Part shown: piece by piece, positions 17,142 to 25,522 of the stretch
How the letters are laid out: the number at the start of each line of letters is the position of its first letter
Position numbering within the stretch: the first letter of the stretch is position 1
Assembly: GCA_023442085.1 (NCBI GenBank)
Contig: JAEZMT010000021.1
Coordinates: forward strand, 1 to 37,228
Source: Pseudomonadota bacterium
GTDB lineage: Bacteria; Pseudomonadota; Alphaproteobacteria; Rhizobiales; Xanthobacteraceae
Direction of reading: 5' to 3'
Length of the DNA: 37,228 nucleotides
Position numbers and translations under genes: made by a program
The notes under the pieces: generated by a model
The model's input: the letters and a program-made list of their open reading frames with translations, nothing else
What the model was told of the DNA's origin: nothing
The model's database searches: none

Positions 17142-17852
17142 TCACGCAAGGCCGGACGCCACCTGACGGACCAGCGGGTCCGCCCGCGCCGCCGACAGGC
17201 TGCCGCGGAAGACGATCTCTCCCCGCTCGATCACATAGATGCGCGAGACATAGTCGGGAATATGCTGGACGTTGGATTCTGCCATCAGGATCGCCCGCCC
17301 CGAGGCGCGGATGGAGGCGATGCCGGCGGCGATGGTGGGGATGATGGCGGGCGAGAGCCCCTCGAACGGCTCGTCGAGCAGAAGCAGGTCGGGATCGAGG
17401 GCGAGGGCGCGGGCGATGGACACCATCTTGCGCTCGCCCCCGGAGAGTTCGGCACCGCCGCGCGCCATGTAGGTGACGAGCTTGGGAAAGACCTCATACG
17501 CGAAGGCGATGCGATCGGCCGCGGGGCGCTCCCGCGAGGGCCGCGTCCAGGTACCGAAGGCGATGTTCTGGGCCACGGAGAGGCTTGCGAACACCTCGCT
17601 TTCCTCCGGCGAGAAGCCGATGCCGCGGCGGGCGACTTCGTGCGGCGGCAGCCCGGCCAGCGCCTTCCCCTGCCACAGGACGGAACCGGCGCGGGGCGCG
17701 AGCTGCCCCATGAGGGTGCGGAGCAGCGTCGTCTTGCCGGCCCCGTTTCGGCCGACGAGGCAGACGATCTCTCCCGCCGCCACGTCCAGCGAGATGTCGC
17801 GCAGGATCGATGTGCCGGCAATGTCGACGCTGAGGCGATCAACCGAGAGCAT
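17142..17852 (-). CDS. livF: Branched-chain amino acid-type ABC transporter ATPase LivF
   Basis: ATPase of the HAAT family, 236 aa. Walker A GRNGAGKT (34-41), signature LSGGE (136-140) and Walker B LLLLDE (156-161) are intact; ESNVQHIPDY holds the position where many ATPases have the switch His, and LivF proteins typically have a variant here. It starts 14 bases inside the end of livG. It works with LivG, LivH and LivM. The liv name marks the transporter family; the transported molecule need not be a branched-chain amino acid. Confidence 0.93.
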   Translation of the reverse strand: MLSVDRLSVDIAGTSILRDISLDVAAGEIVCLVGRNGAGKTTLLRTLMGQLAPRAGSVLWQGKALAGLPPHEVARRGIGFSPEESEVFASLSVAQNIAFGTWTRPSRERPAADRIAFAYEVFPKLVTYMARGGAELSGGERKMVSIARALALDPDLLLLDEPFEGLSPAIIPTIAAGIASIRASGRAILMAESNVQHIPDYVSRIYVIERGEIVFRGSLSAARADPLVRQVASGLA

Positions 17853-18612
17853 TGTGGGGCACCTTGCCGACGAGGGTGTCGATCACCTCCGGGTCCCGGA
17901 AGAAGGCATCGGGCGGCATGTCGGCGACGAGGCTGCCGGCCTTCAGGCCGATGACCCGGGTGGCGTAGCGCGCGATCAGCTCCATGTCGTGCTCCACAAG
18001 GACGAGGCTCTCGACGCCGAGCCGCTGGGCCGCCGCGAGCAGGGTCTCCATGATGCGGTCCTTGTCGGCGCTGGAGATGCCGCTGGTCGGCTCGTCCAGC
18101 AGCATCAGGCGTGGGCGCAGGGTGAGCGCGCTCGCGATGTCCACCAGCTTCTTCTCGCCCTGAGAGAGGGCGGAGCAGGTGGTTTCCAGCCGATGCTCCA
18201 GGCCGAAGGCGGCCGCCACCTCGCGGACCTGCGCCTGCTCGCGCCGGCAGGTGGCCGCCGGCCGCAGCAGGCGAAAGGTCTGCCCGGCGCGGGCGAACGC
18301 GCCGATCGAGATCATCTCGGCCACCGTGAAGCTCGGATAGATGGTGACCAGCTGGAACGAGCGGGCCAGCCCCCTCAGCGCGAGCGCGCTGGCCCCGAGG
18401 CCCGCCACCGGCCGCCCCTCGAACATCACGCCGCCCTCGTCGGGCACGAACAGACCGGAGAGCGTGTTCACGAGTGTGGTCTTGCCGGCGCCATTGGGCC
18501 CGACCACAGCGACCACCTCCCCTTTCGAGATGTCGAACGACACCCCCGAGAGCGCGGTGAAGGCGCCGTAGCGCTTGGTGATGTTCAGCGCGCGCAGCAG
18601 CATCTCGGTCAT
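17839..18612 (-). CDS. livG: Branched-chain amino acid-type ABC transporter ATPase LivG
   Basis: Second ATPase of the HAAT importer, 257 aa. Walker A GPNGAGKT (38-45), signature LSQGEKK (149-155, Gln in place of the usual first Gly, common in LivG), Walker B LMLLDEP (169-175) and switch His208 in VLVEHDMELI are visible. Its ATG overlaps the livM stop (ATGA). The open frame extends upstream but that portion is livM read in another frame. Confidence 0.93.
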   Translation of the reverse strand: MTEMLLRALNITKRYGAFTALSGVSFDISKGEVVAVVGPNGAGKTTLVNTLSGLFVPDEGGVMFEGRPVAGLGASALALRGLARSFQLVTIYPSFTVAEMISIGAFARAGQTFRLLRPAATCRREQAQVREVAAAFGLEHRLETTCSALSQGEKKLVDIASALTLRPRLMLLDEPTSGISSADKDRIMETLLAAAQRLGVESLVLVEHDMELIARYATRVIGLKAGSLVADMPPDAFFRDPEVIDTLVGKVPHNALG

Positions 18613-19559
18613 CGCCGCCTCCATTCCAGTGCGCGCGTGATGAGGCCGAGGATGCCGCGCGGGGCGAAGACGATGATGAGCGCGAGAATGGCTCCGAGGG
18701 CAAAGCGCCAGTATTCGGTATTCGCCATCAGCGAGTCCTGCAGCAGGGTGAAGGACACCGCCCCGACCACCGGGCCGAACAATTGCCCGAGCCCTCCGAG
18801 AATGATGATGAAGATCATGTTTCCGGACTGCGTCCAGTAGGACAGCTCCGGATCGGCGGCGCCGATGCTGACCGCCAGCACCGCGCCGCCCACCGCGCAA
18901 TAGATGCCGGACAGGATGAAGGCCACGTAGCGCACCCGGAACACCGGCACCCCGAGAAACGACGTCTTGCGCTCGTTGTCCCGCCCCGCCTTGAGCGCCA
19001 GCCCGAAGGGCGAGGAGACGATCAGCGCCATGAGGAGGAACATCACCGCGAACAGCCCGAGCGCGTACCAGTAGAACGGCCCCACCAGGAAGGCGGTCTT
19101 GCTCATGGAGGCGAAGCTGGCCCCGAACAGGCTGGGGCGTGGCACCGAGATGCCGGATTCTCCGCCTGTCAGGTCGTAGAACTTGAACAGGAAGGAATGG
19201 AAGATCATGCCGAAGGCGAGGGTCAGCATGGAGAAGAAGATGGTCGTATAGCGCAGGCACAGTAGGCCGATGAGCGCCGCGACCGTGCCGCTCGCGAGCA
19301 TCGCCACGATCAGCTGCGCCTCGAACGAGCGCACGCCGAGCTTTGCCCCCATCACCGCGCTCGCATAGGCGCCGATGGCGAGGAACATGGCGTGGCCGAA
19401 GGAGAGGAGCCCACCGCAGCCGAACAGGAGGTTGAGGCCGGTCAGGGCGATGGCGTAGGCGAGGATCGGGATGATGAGGGTCGTGTAGTACGGCCCGAGC
19501 GCGAACGGGGCCGCAACGAAAGCCGCGAGCACGGCGAGGAAGGCGAGGATGGTCTTCAT
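18609..19559 (-). CDS. livM: Branched-chain amino acid-type ABC transporter permease LivM
   Basis: Inner-membrane permease of 316 aa with about eight to ten hydrophobic segments. Family features are GLNLLFGCGGLLSFGHAMF near residue 50, the AGRDNERKTSFLGV loop that contacts the ATPases, and the C-terminal IIILGGLGQLFGPVVGA. Start is the ATG overlapping the livH stop (ATGA). It forms the channel with LivH. Confidence 0.94.
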   Translation of the reverse strand: MKTILAFLAVLAAFVAAPFALGPYYTTLIIPILAYAIALTGLNLLFGCGGLLSFGHAMFLAIGAYASAVMGAKLGVRSFEAQLIVAMLASGTVAALIGLLCLRYTTIFFSMLTLAFGMIFHSFLFKFYDLTGGESGISVPRPSLFGASFASMSKTAFLVGPFYWYALGLFAVMFLLMALIVSSPFGLALKAGRDNERKTSFLGVPVFRVRYVAFILSGIYCAVGGAVLAVSIGAADPELSYWTQSGNMIFIIILGGLGQLFGPVVGAVSFTLLQDSLMANTEYWRFALGAILALIIVFAPRGILGLITRALEWRRR

Positions 19560-20434
19560 GCCTCGGCCTTCCCGAACAGTCCGTAGGGCCGCACCACGAG
19601 AACGACGATCACCACGAGATAGATAGACATCACCTCCAGCTCCGGGAAATAGCTGAGCGAGAGCGCCCTGAGCACGCCGACGATGATGGCGCCGAGGAAG
19701 GCGCCGCGGATGCTTCCCAGCCCGCCGATCACCACCACCGCGAACGCCTCGACGATGAGCGCGATGGGCATCTCCAGCGACGCCGCCGTGGTGGGAATGA
19801 CCAGCGCGCCGCCCACCGTGCCGAGCATCGAGCCGAGCACGAACACCAGCATGTTGATGCGCCGGGTGTTGGCGCCCAGCGCCTCCGCCATCCGGCCGTT
19901 CTCGGCGGCGGCCCGCACCACATGGCCGAGGCTGGTGCGTTCGATGAGCCAGTAGAGCAGGCCGGCCACCACCAGCGCGCTCGTCATCACCAGCAGATTG
20001 TAGACCGGGAAGGTGAAGGCGCCGACCACCAGCGTGCCGTACACCGACGGCAGATCGCCGAGCAGCCGCGGCTGGGCGCCCCAGACGTAGCGCAGCACAT
20101 CCTGGAACATCAGCACGAAGGCGAACGTCATGAGCAGTTGGAAGGCTTCGTCGCGGCCGTAGACCGTGCGGAGCACCCGCTCGATGACGAAGCCCACCTG
20201 CCCCGCCACGAGGCCGGACAGGATGAGCACCGGCAGGAGCAGGACAGGCGAGCCGCCCTGCGCCGAGAACCACTCGAACACCGAGGCACCGAAATAGGCC
20301 CCGAGCGCATAGAGCGAGCCGGCGGTCAGATTGACGATGCGCTGGACGCCGAAGATGAGCTGCAGTCCCGCCGTGACGAGGAACAGGACCGCAGCGTTGA
20401 ACAGCGCGGCGAACAGGAGGTCGACCGTGGCCAT
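19556..20434 (-). CDS. livH: Branched-chain amino acid-type ABC transporter permease LivH
   Basis: The other channel subunit, 292 aa, strongly hydrophobic. The LivH signature AAAENGRMAEALGANTRRIN (cytoplasmic coupling loop) and the C-terminal VVVIGGLGSIRGAFLGAIIVG are present. It begins 24 bases after the binding-protein gene, and its stop overlaps livM, so the four transporter genes are co-translated. Confidence 0.94.
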   Translation of the reverse strand: MATVDLLFAALFNAAVLFLVTAGLQLIFGVQRIVNLTAGSLYALGAYFGASVFEWFSAQGGSPVLLLPVLILSGLVAGQVGFVIERVLRTVYGRDEAFQLLMTFAFVLMFQDVLRYVWGAQPRLLGDLPSVYGTLVVGAFTFPVYNLLVMTSALVVAGLLYWLIERTSLGHVVRAAAENGRMAEALGANTRRINMLVFVLGSMLGTVGGALVIPTTAASLEMPIALIVEAFAVVVIGGLGSIRGAFLGAIIVGVLRALSLSYFPELEVMSIYLVVIVVLVVRPYGLFGKAEA

Positions 20435-20458
20435 GTCGCGTCTGTGCTCCCCGGCCGG

Positions 20459-21766
20459 TCAGACCGGGAAATTGGCCGTTTCGAGCCAGCCCCAGAAATC
20501 GGCGCCCGGCGGCTTCTGCAGCACGGAGGCGTCGTAGCTGTAGGTCTCCTTCAGGGTACACACGTCATAGGGATTGTCGTGGGTCGCGAAGCCGCCGTAG
20601 AACATCTCCTCGGCGATGTGGTCCTTGCGCATGCCGGCCGGGCCGCCGAAGGATTCCACCTTGATGCCCTCCATCGCGGCAGCGATCTCCTCGGGCTTCG
20701 GCCAGGACCCGCCCTTCGCGGCCATCGCCTTCTCCACGCCCGCCTTGTAGACGTTCATGGCGAAGAAGGCGCGATCGCTCTCCCAGTGCGGATAGTCCTT
20801 GTACTTGTCCATATAGTATTCGACGAATTCCTTCTGCGCCGCTGAGGGATTTGGTCGAGCGAAATACATGGTGTTGTAGCACAGCAGCGTGCCCACCGGC
20901 GTGAAGGGTTTCTTGAGCTGGCCGTGCTGGTGGCCGGCCTGCACCAGCACCATGCGGGCGGTGTCCGTGAGGCCGGCGCTGGTGGCCGCGCGCATGAAGA
21001 TGGGCAGGTCCGCATTGCCAAGCACGCAGTAGATGAGATCGGGCTTGGCCGCCTTCAGGGCCGCCACGTTGGCGGTAAAGTCGAGCTGGGAGAAGCTCGA
21101 CCACTGCTCCGAGACCACCTCGGCGTCGATGCCGAACTTCTTGTTCAGCGCCTTGAAAGCGGTCCACACGTTACGCCCGTAGGTATAGTCCGGGCTGATG
21201 GCGGCGATGCGCTTGAATTGGCCTTTCAGGTGCTTGAGCGCGATCAGCGAGGCCATCACCGCCTCGCACTCGTTGTCGGTGCTCTTGAACACGTATTTCG
21301 GCGACGGCATGGTCTCCTTCACGCCGTCCTGGGTGGTGCCGTCCCAGAAGATGGTGAGAACCTGCATGTCCTCCAGCGTCGGCGCCATGGGCAGGGTCAC
21401 GCCCGTGGAATAGCCGCCCTGGATGCAGTCCACTTTCTCCTGGAGCACGAGGCGCCGGGCGCGCTCCAGCGTCTCCTTGGCGTTGGTCTCCTCTTCCACC
21501 ACCAGCTCGACCTTGCGGCCGGCGATGCCGCCGGCGGCGTTGATCTTCTCGGTGGTCCATTCCACCGCGCGCAGGCCGTTGGCGCCGATGTAGGCGGCGG
21601 TGCCGGCGCGCGGCGCGATGATGCCGACCTTCACCGGCGTGTTCTGGGCAAGCGCGGGCATGGGAAAGGCGCCGACGGCGCTTCCCGCCGCCAGCCCTGC
21701 CATGCCCTTGAGGACACCACGACGGTCGATACCTGATTTCGGGTCCATACCTGATTTCGGGTCCAT
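20459..21766 (-). CDS. ABC substrate-binding protein (Peripla_BP_6) of the liv-type operon, Tat-exported
   Basis: Periplasmic binding protein, 435 aa, dedicated to the LivHMGF set. The N-terminus is unusual: the hexapeptide MDPKSG is present twice in a row because of an 18-bp tandem duplication. A twin-arginine signal follows (DRRGVLK at 14-20, cleavage about ALA/Q at 40). The mature part begins PVKVGIIAPRAGTAAYIG and has YTYGRNVWTAF in the hinge region, as in amide/urea/short-chain amide binders. Only the first ATG has a ribosome site (GGAG six bases upstream), so that start is used. The ligand is unknown. Confidence 0.92.
   Translation of the reverse strand: MDPKSGMDPKSGIDRRGVLKGMAGLAAGSAVGAFPMPALAQNTPVKVGIIAPRAGTAAYIGANGLRAVEWTTEKINAAGGIAGRKVELVVEEETNAKETLERARRLVLQEKVDCIQGGYSTGVTLPMAPTLEDMQVLTIFWDGTTQDGVKETMPSPKYVFKSTDNECEAVMASLIALKHLKGQFKRIAAISPDYTYGRNVWTAFKALNKKFGIDAEVVSEQWSSFSQLDFTANVAALKAAKPDLIYCVLGNADLPIFMRAATSAGLTDTARMVLVQAGHQHGQLKKPFTPVGTLLCYNTMYFARPNPSAAQKEFVEYYMDKYKDYPHWESDRAFFAMNVYKAGVEKAMAAKGGSWPKPEEIAAAMEGIKVESFGGPAGMRKDHIAEEMFYGGFATHDNPYDVCTLKETYSYDASVLQKPPGADFWGWLETANFPV
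21731..21766 (-). repeat. 18-bp perfect tandem duplication at a start codon
   Basis: Plus-strand ACCTGATTTCGGGTCCAT occurs twice back to back (21731-21748 and 21749-21766). Each copy contains a start codon for the binding protein in frame. The insertion adds six residues and keeps the frame. It looks recent because the copies are identical. Confidence 0.9.
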
Positions 21767-21842
21767 GTCGATCTCCGGAAGGTTTGGAGAAGCGGCGCCT
21801 TTGGCGCTCTATGCTTTTGTGAAATGGGCCTTGCCCGGCGCC

Positions 21843-22727
21843 TCAGGCGGCGAGCGCATCGAGCCCCGCCTTCACCTCGGCGGCGGCGGCAGCCTCCAGC
21901 GGCAGAAGCGGCGGGCGCGGATAGCCCGCGCTCTTGCCCATCAGCGCCAACCCCTCATGGGCCACGCGGATGATGCCGTAGCGACCGCCGATCTCGCTCA
22001 GAGGAAAGAGCCGGGCCGCGGCGGCATAGGCCGCCGCCACGTCGCCGGCCTTGGCGGCGTTCCAGAAGGCGACGCACTCGGCCGGACAGATGTTGGCAAG
22101 GCCGGTGAACCAGGCCGGCGCGATGGCAATGGCCGGCTCCAGGATCAGCGTATCCTGGCCGATGCCCACCTGGACCTTTCCGCCGGTGATCTTCGGCACC
22201 ATGAAGGCGCGCGACAGGTCTCCGGAGGAATCCTTCATGCCCACCAGCGTCGGGATGGAGGAGAGCTTCTTCACCAGGGCCGGGGTCAGATCGATGCCGG
22301 CGAGGGGCGGATTGTTGTAGAGCCACAAGGGCAGGTCGCTGGCCGCGGCGACCGTCTCGTAATGGGTGATGATTTCGCGTTCGGTCGGCTTCCAATAGTT
22401 GAGCGGCACCACCAGCACCGCATCCGCACCATGGTCGGCCGCGTGCTTCGCCAGGCGGACGCTCTCCGCCGTGGTCATGGCGCCGATGCCCGTCATCACC
22501 GGAACACGCCCGCCCAGATGGGTGGCGATCTCTTCCAGAGCCTTCATCTTCTCGGCTTCGGTGAAGTAGCCGTTCGCGCCCGTGCTGCCGAACAGGGTGA
22601 CGCTGTGGATGCCGGCCGCGAGTGCATCATCAAGATGTTTCTTCCACCGCGAGTAGTCGATGGAGCCATCGGCCGCGATCGGCGTCACTGAAAACAGAAC
22701 AACACCTTCGATATTCATCCTGGTCAT
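21843..22727 (-). CDS. Dihydrodipicolinate synthase-family lyase/aldolase
   Basis: A 294-aa class-I aldolase-type TIM barrel. The Schiff-base Lys165 lies in VGMKDSSGD, the catalytic Tyr137 in LWLYNNPP, and the phosphate/carboxylate-binding loop reads FGSTGANG (47-54), lacking the Glu of the usual GTTGE. Family members split or dehydrate 2-keto-3-deoxy acids, make dihydrodipicolinate, or deaminate pyrroline-hydroxycarboxylate. A dedicated uptake system in the same operon argues for a catabolic enzyme, not lysine synthesis. The ATG at 22727 is used; an ATG three codons later is possible. It is the first gene of the seven-gene operon that ends with the MocR regulator. Confidence 0.88.
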   Translation of the reverse strand: MTRMNIEGVVLFSVTPIAADGSIDYSRWKKHLDDALAAGIHSVTLFGSTGANGYFTEAEKMKALEEIATHLGGRVPVMTGIGAMTTAESVRLAKHAADHGADAVLVVPLNYWKPTEREIITHYETVAAASDLPLWLYNNPPLAGIDLTPALVKKLSSIPTLVGMKDSSGDLSRAFMVPKITGGKVQVGIGQDTLILEPAIAIAPAWFTGLANICPAECVAFWNAAKAGDVAAAYAAAARLFPLSEIGGRYGIIRVAHEGLALMGKSAGYPRPPLLPLEAAAAAEVKAGLDALAA

Positions 22728-22938
22728 GCCTCGGCTCTCCGTCTTCACTATGAAGCCTGAGCCCGGGCGATCCGGTTCACAAGGCATGCGATGGTTCCGC
22801 TTTGAGAAAAATCGATAGGACCAGCTGAAGGAGGGCTTCGGCGCCGGGCGGCCTTTCGCATAACTTGTCCCTGCGAGCCGACCGGTGCGGGCGGTCGCGA
22901 CCGCTCTTCCCTTCACCAGAACGAGGCCGGCCAGCGCC
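22728..22938. promoter_or_regulatory. Divergent promoter region with short inverted repeat
   Basis: This 211-base gap must hold the start sites for the minus-strand lyase/liv operon and the plus-strand molybdoenzyme. An inverted repeat CTTCA-CTA-TGAAG lies at 22743-22755, close to the lyase start. I see no convincing -35/-10 pair on either strand. Shared regulation by the MocR protein is possible but not shown. Confidence 0.35.
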
Positions 22939-24981
22939 ATGGCGGACGAGGACTTCATCAAAACCACCTGCCCGAGGGACTGCTACGACGCCTGCGGGAT
23001 GATCGTGGGCCGCCGCGACGGCACGATCCGGAAGGTTCTCGGAGACCCTGACCACGCCGTCACCCGGGGCGCCCTCTGCGGCAAGTGCGCCATCGCCTAC
23101 AATGGCAGCTGGCGCGCGCCGGATTTCAGGCTGGCGACGCCGCTCAGACGCGTCGGGGCCAAGGGCGAAGGGAAGTTCGAGCCCATCGGCTGGGACGAGG
23201 CGCTCTCACTGATCGCCCGGCGCTTCGGCGCGCTCAGCGCCGAAGGCGCGGCCCACACCATCCTCCACACCCATTACACCGGCACGGTGGGGCTGGTGGG
23301 CGGCTGGTTTCCCATTCGCTTCTTCAACCGCCTCGGCGCCACGGAGGTTGACCCCGACACCGTCTGCAACAAGGCGGGGCATGTCGCGCTGGAGATGACC
23401 TTCGGCAACTCGCTGGAGGGCTTCGACCCGCGCACCGCGCGCGATGCCCGCACCATCCTGGTGTGGGGCGCCAACCCCTCTTTCTCGGCGCCGCATCAGA
23501 ACAAGGGCTGGCTGGCGGAAGCACAGGCGGCGGGCACGCGCGTCATCGCCGTCGATCCGATCGCGCACGACACGGCACGCGCGGCGGACCTGCATCTGCA
23601 GCTGCGGCCCGGCAGCGATGCGGCTCTCGCCTTCGCCTTCATCCATGTGCTGCGGCGGGACGGGCTGAATGACCCAGATTTCCTGAGCGCCCACGTTCTG
23701 GGGGCGGAGGATCTCGCCCCGGCCATCGACGCCATGACGCCCGAGCACGCGGCGACGCTGTGCGGCGTGCCCGCGGAGCTGATCGAAGAGGCGGCGCGCG
23801 CCTACGGTTCGGGCCCGTCGCTCCTGTGGCTCGGGCAGGGCGTGCAGCGCCAGCCTTACGGGGGCAACGCCTTCCGTGCGCTGGCGGCGCTGGTGGCGTT
23901 CTCCGGCAATCTCGGCAAGCCCGGCGCCGGCTTCCTTTACATGAACGGCCCCGGCGGTCGCGGCATCGACATGGCGGCGCTGACCTGCCCCGCCCTTGCG
24001 ACCAACGTGCCGCCTGCCATCAGCCACATGGACCTCGCCGCGACGCTGGAGGATGCGAGCCGCGCGCGCGCCTTCGTGAACTGGAACAACAATCCCGCCG
24101 CCTCCTCGCCGGAGCAGGCCCGCCTGCGTCGGGCGCTGGCGCGCGAGGACCTGTTCCATGTGGCGGTGGAGCTGTTTCACACCGACACCACCGCCTATGC
24201 CGACATCGTGCTGCCGGCGGCAAGCTTCCTGGAATGCGACGACCTTGTGCTGTCCTATTTCGACCTCACCGTCTCGGCGCAGGTGCAGGCGGGCGATCCC
24301 CCCGGCACCGCGCTGCCCAATTCGGAGATCTTCCGTCGGCTCGCGGCGGCCATGGGCTTCAGCGAGCCGGAGCTGTTCGAGAGCGATGCCGACCTCATCG
24401 CGCGGCTCCTCGCCCAGACACCCTTCGAAGGCACCTTCGCGGATCTCGCCGCCGTGGGCACGGCCACCGTCTTCCCCGAGCCCAAGGTGCAGTTCGAGGG
24501 CCTCACCTTCGGCACGCCGTCGGGACGGATCGAGCTTGCGAGCGAGCAGGCGGCCGCCCTCGGCCTGCCGCGCCTTCCGGTGGGCCACGCCGACGCGCCG
24601 CCCACCGATGGCCGGATGCGCATCCTGTCCCCCGCCTCCCAATGGCAGATGAACTCCAGCTACGGCAATGATCCGGTGATCCGGCGCCGGCTCGGACCGC
24701 CGACCGTGGCGCTCCATCCGGACGACGCGGCGCGCGAAGGCCTGGCGGAGGGCGATCAGGTGGTTCTAGCTGCCGGCGAGGGCCGGGTGCCGGTCGCCGT
24801 CGCCATCTCGGACCGCACCCTTCCGGGCGTCGCCCTGATGCACAAGGGGCGCTGGCCGAGCCTCTCGCCGGGCGACGCCAACGTCAACGCCTTGGTGCCG
24901 GGCCGCAAGAGCGACATCGCCGAGAGCACCACCGTCCACGGCACCGAGGTGCGCCTGATCCGCCCGGAGGCCGCGGAATGA
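22939..24981 (+). CDS. Molybdopterin-dependent oxidoreductase with [4Fe-4S] site (DMSO-reductase superfamily)
   Basis: A 680-aa bis-molybdopterin enzyme. The N-terminus carries an iron-sulfur motif: Cys11, Cys15, Cys19 and Cys47 (TCPRDCYDACG, then ALCGKC). A candidate molybdenum ligand is Cys143 in DPDTVCNKAGH. Domain order continues with WGANPSFSAPHQNKG and VDPIAHDTARAADLHLQLRPGSDAALA, typical of the catalytic domain, and a C-terminal molydopterin dinucleotide-binding domain (SPASQWQMNSSYGNDPVI). There is no Tat signal, so it is cytoplasmic. No electron-transfer subunit gene is adjacent. The reaction is unknown. Start chosen at the ATG of MADEDFIK; an upstream ATG at 22885 adds a poorly ordered stretch. 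Confidence 0.9.
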   Translation: MADEDFIKTTCPRDCYDACGMIVGRRDGTIRKVLGDPDHAVTRGALCGKCAIAYNGSWRAPDFRLATPLRRVGAKGEGKFEPIGWDEALSLIARRFGALSAEGAAHTILHTHYTGTVGLVGGWFPIRFFNRLGATEVDPDTVCNKAGHVALEMTFGNSLEGFDPRTARDARTILVWGANPSFSAPHQNKGWLAEAQAAGTRVIAVDPIAHDTARAADLHLQLRPGSDAALAFAFIHVLRRDGLNDPDFLSAHVLGAEDLAPAIDAMTPEHAATLCGVPAELIEEAARAYGSGPSLLWLGQGVQRQPYGGNAFRALAALVAFSGNLGKPGAGFLYMNGPGGRGIDMAALTCPALATNVPPAISHMDLAATLEDASRARAFVNWNNNPAASSPEQARLRRALAREDLFHVAVELFHTDTTAYADIVLPAASFLECDDLVLSYFDLTVSAQVQAGDPPGTALPNSEIFRRLAAAMGFSEPELFESDADLIARLLAQTPFEGTFADLAAVGTATVFPEPKVQFEGLTFGTPSGRIELASEQAAALGLPRLPVGHADAPPTDGRMRILSPASQWQMNSSYGNDPVIRRRLGPPTVALHPDDAAREGLAEGDQVVLAAGEGRVPVAVAISDRTLPGVALMHKGRWPSLSPGDANVNALVPGRKSDIAESTTVHGTEVRLIRPEAAE

Positions 24982-25014
24982 GCCCATCGCGGACGGTCGC
25001 CATGTGGTGCGTGT

Positions 25015-25104
25015 CCGGCGGTCATCCACCCGCGGCACGCCACGCACCTTGTTCGGCAGCAGCGGCGCGATGATCGCTCCTTCCTCGTCGGTCAGCTCGT
25101 GATG
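25015..25104 (-). pseudogene. Fragment of an IS5-family transposase N-terminus
   Basis: Minus-strand translation gives HHELTDEEGAIIAPLLPNKV followed by RGVPRVDDRR. This is the well-known start of IS5-type transposases (LTDxEWxxIxPLLPxKxRGxPRxDDRR), with the conserved Trp replaced by Gly. There is no start codon, and the match ends abruptly at DDRR; nothing of the catalytic domain is present. It lies just after the molybdoenzyme gene, so an element once inserted or recombined here. Confidence 0.75.
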
Positions 25105-25117
25105 GGAATCTGTTAAA

Positions 25118-25132
25118 CTCCCAGTGCGGGAG
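25118..25132 (-). terminator. Likely terminator of the Mrp operon
   Basis: On the minus strand CTCCC-GCACT-GGGAG forms a five-bp stem followed directly by TTTAACAGATT. It lies about 55 bases after the mrpG stop. The stem is short but the T-rich tail fits an intrinsic terminator. Confidence 0.45.
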
Positions 25133-25187
25133 CTTGCATCACGGCACGCTCACGCGCGCGAATTCATGGGGCGACGCCGGGGGCAGC

Positions 25188-25514
25188 TCACTCCGTCGGT
25201 TGCGGCAGCCGGCTCCGCTCCGCCCGGCTGCGCAGGAGATGGGCCTTCGCCAGCATTTGCGCGCTGACGGGAGCGGTGAGGAAGAGAAACAGGGCGATGA
25301 GCAGCTCGTGAACGGAAAAGCTGCCCCGTGTCGCGGTGAAATAGACGATCGAGGCGATGAGCAGGGAGCCGATGCCCAGCGTGGTCGCCTTGGTCGGTCC
25401 GTGCAGGCGGCGCATCATGTCCGGCAGGCGGGCGAGGCCGAGGGCGCCCACGAGCAGGAAGAAGGCGCCGATGAGAATGAGCGCGGCGACGAGCGCCTCG
25501 ACGATCGGGTTCAT
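25188..25514 (-). CDS. mrpG: Mrp Na+(K+)/H+ antiporter subunit G
   Basis: Small membrane subunit (108 aa, about three helices) of the Mrp/Mnh/Pha antiporter. The family stretch ARLPDMMRRLHGPTKATTLG (about 28-47) is clear. It is the last gene of the operon, eight bases after mrpF. Mrp complexes need all subunits for monovalent cation/proton exchange in the inner membrane, supporting pH and salt tolerance. Confidence 0.93.
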   Translation of the reverse strand: MNPIVEALVAALILIGAFFLLVGALGLARLPDMMRRLHGPTKATTLGIGSLLIASIVYFTATRGSFSVHELLIALFLFLTAPVSAQMLAKAHLLRSRAERSRLPQPTE

Positions 25515-25522
25515 GCGCCCTC

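Noticed and set aside
21795..21807. GCGCC-TTT-GGCGC hairpin between the lyase gene and the binding-protein gene
   Set aside because: Five-bp stem with a three-base loop and no tail; frequent by chance at this GC content.
23206..24717. A 503-codon minus-strand open frame inside the molybdoenzyme gene
   Set aside because: It mirrors the codon structure of a clearly real gene with conserved cysteines and domains; the antisense product has no recognisable motif.
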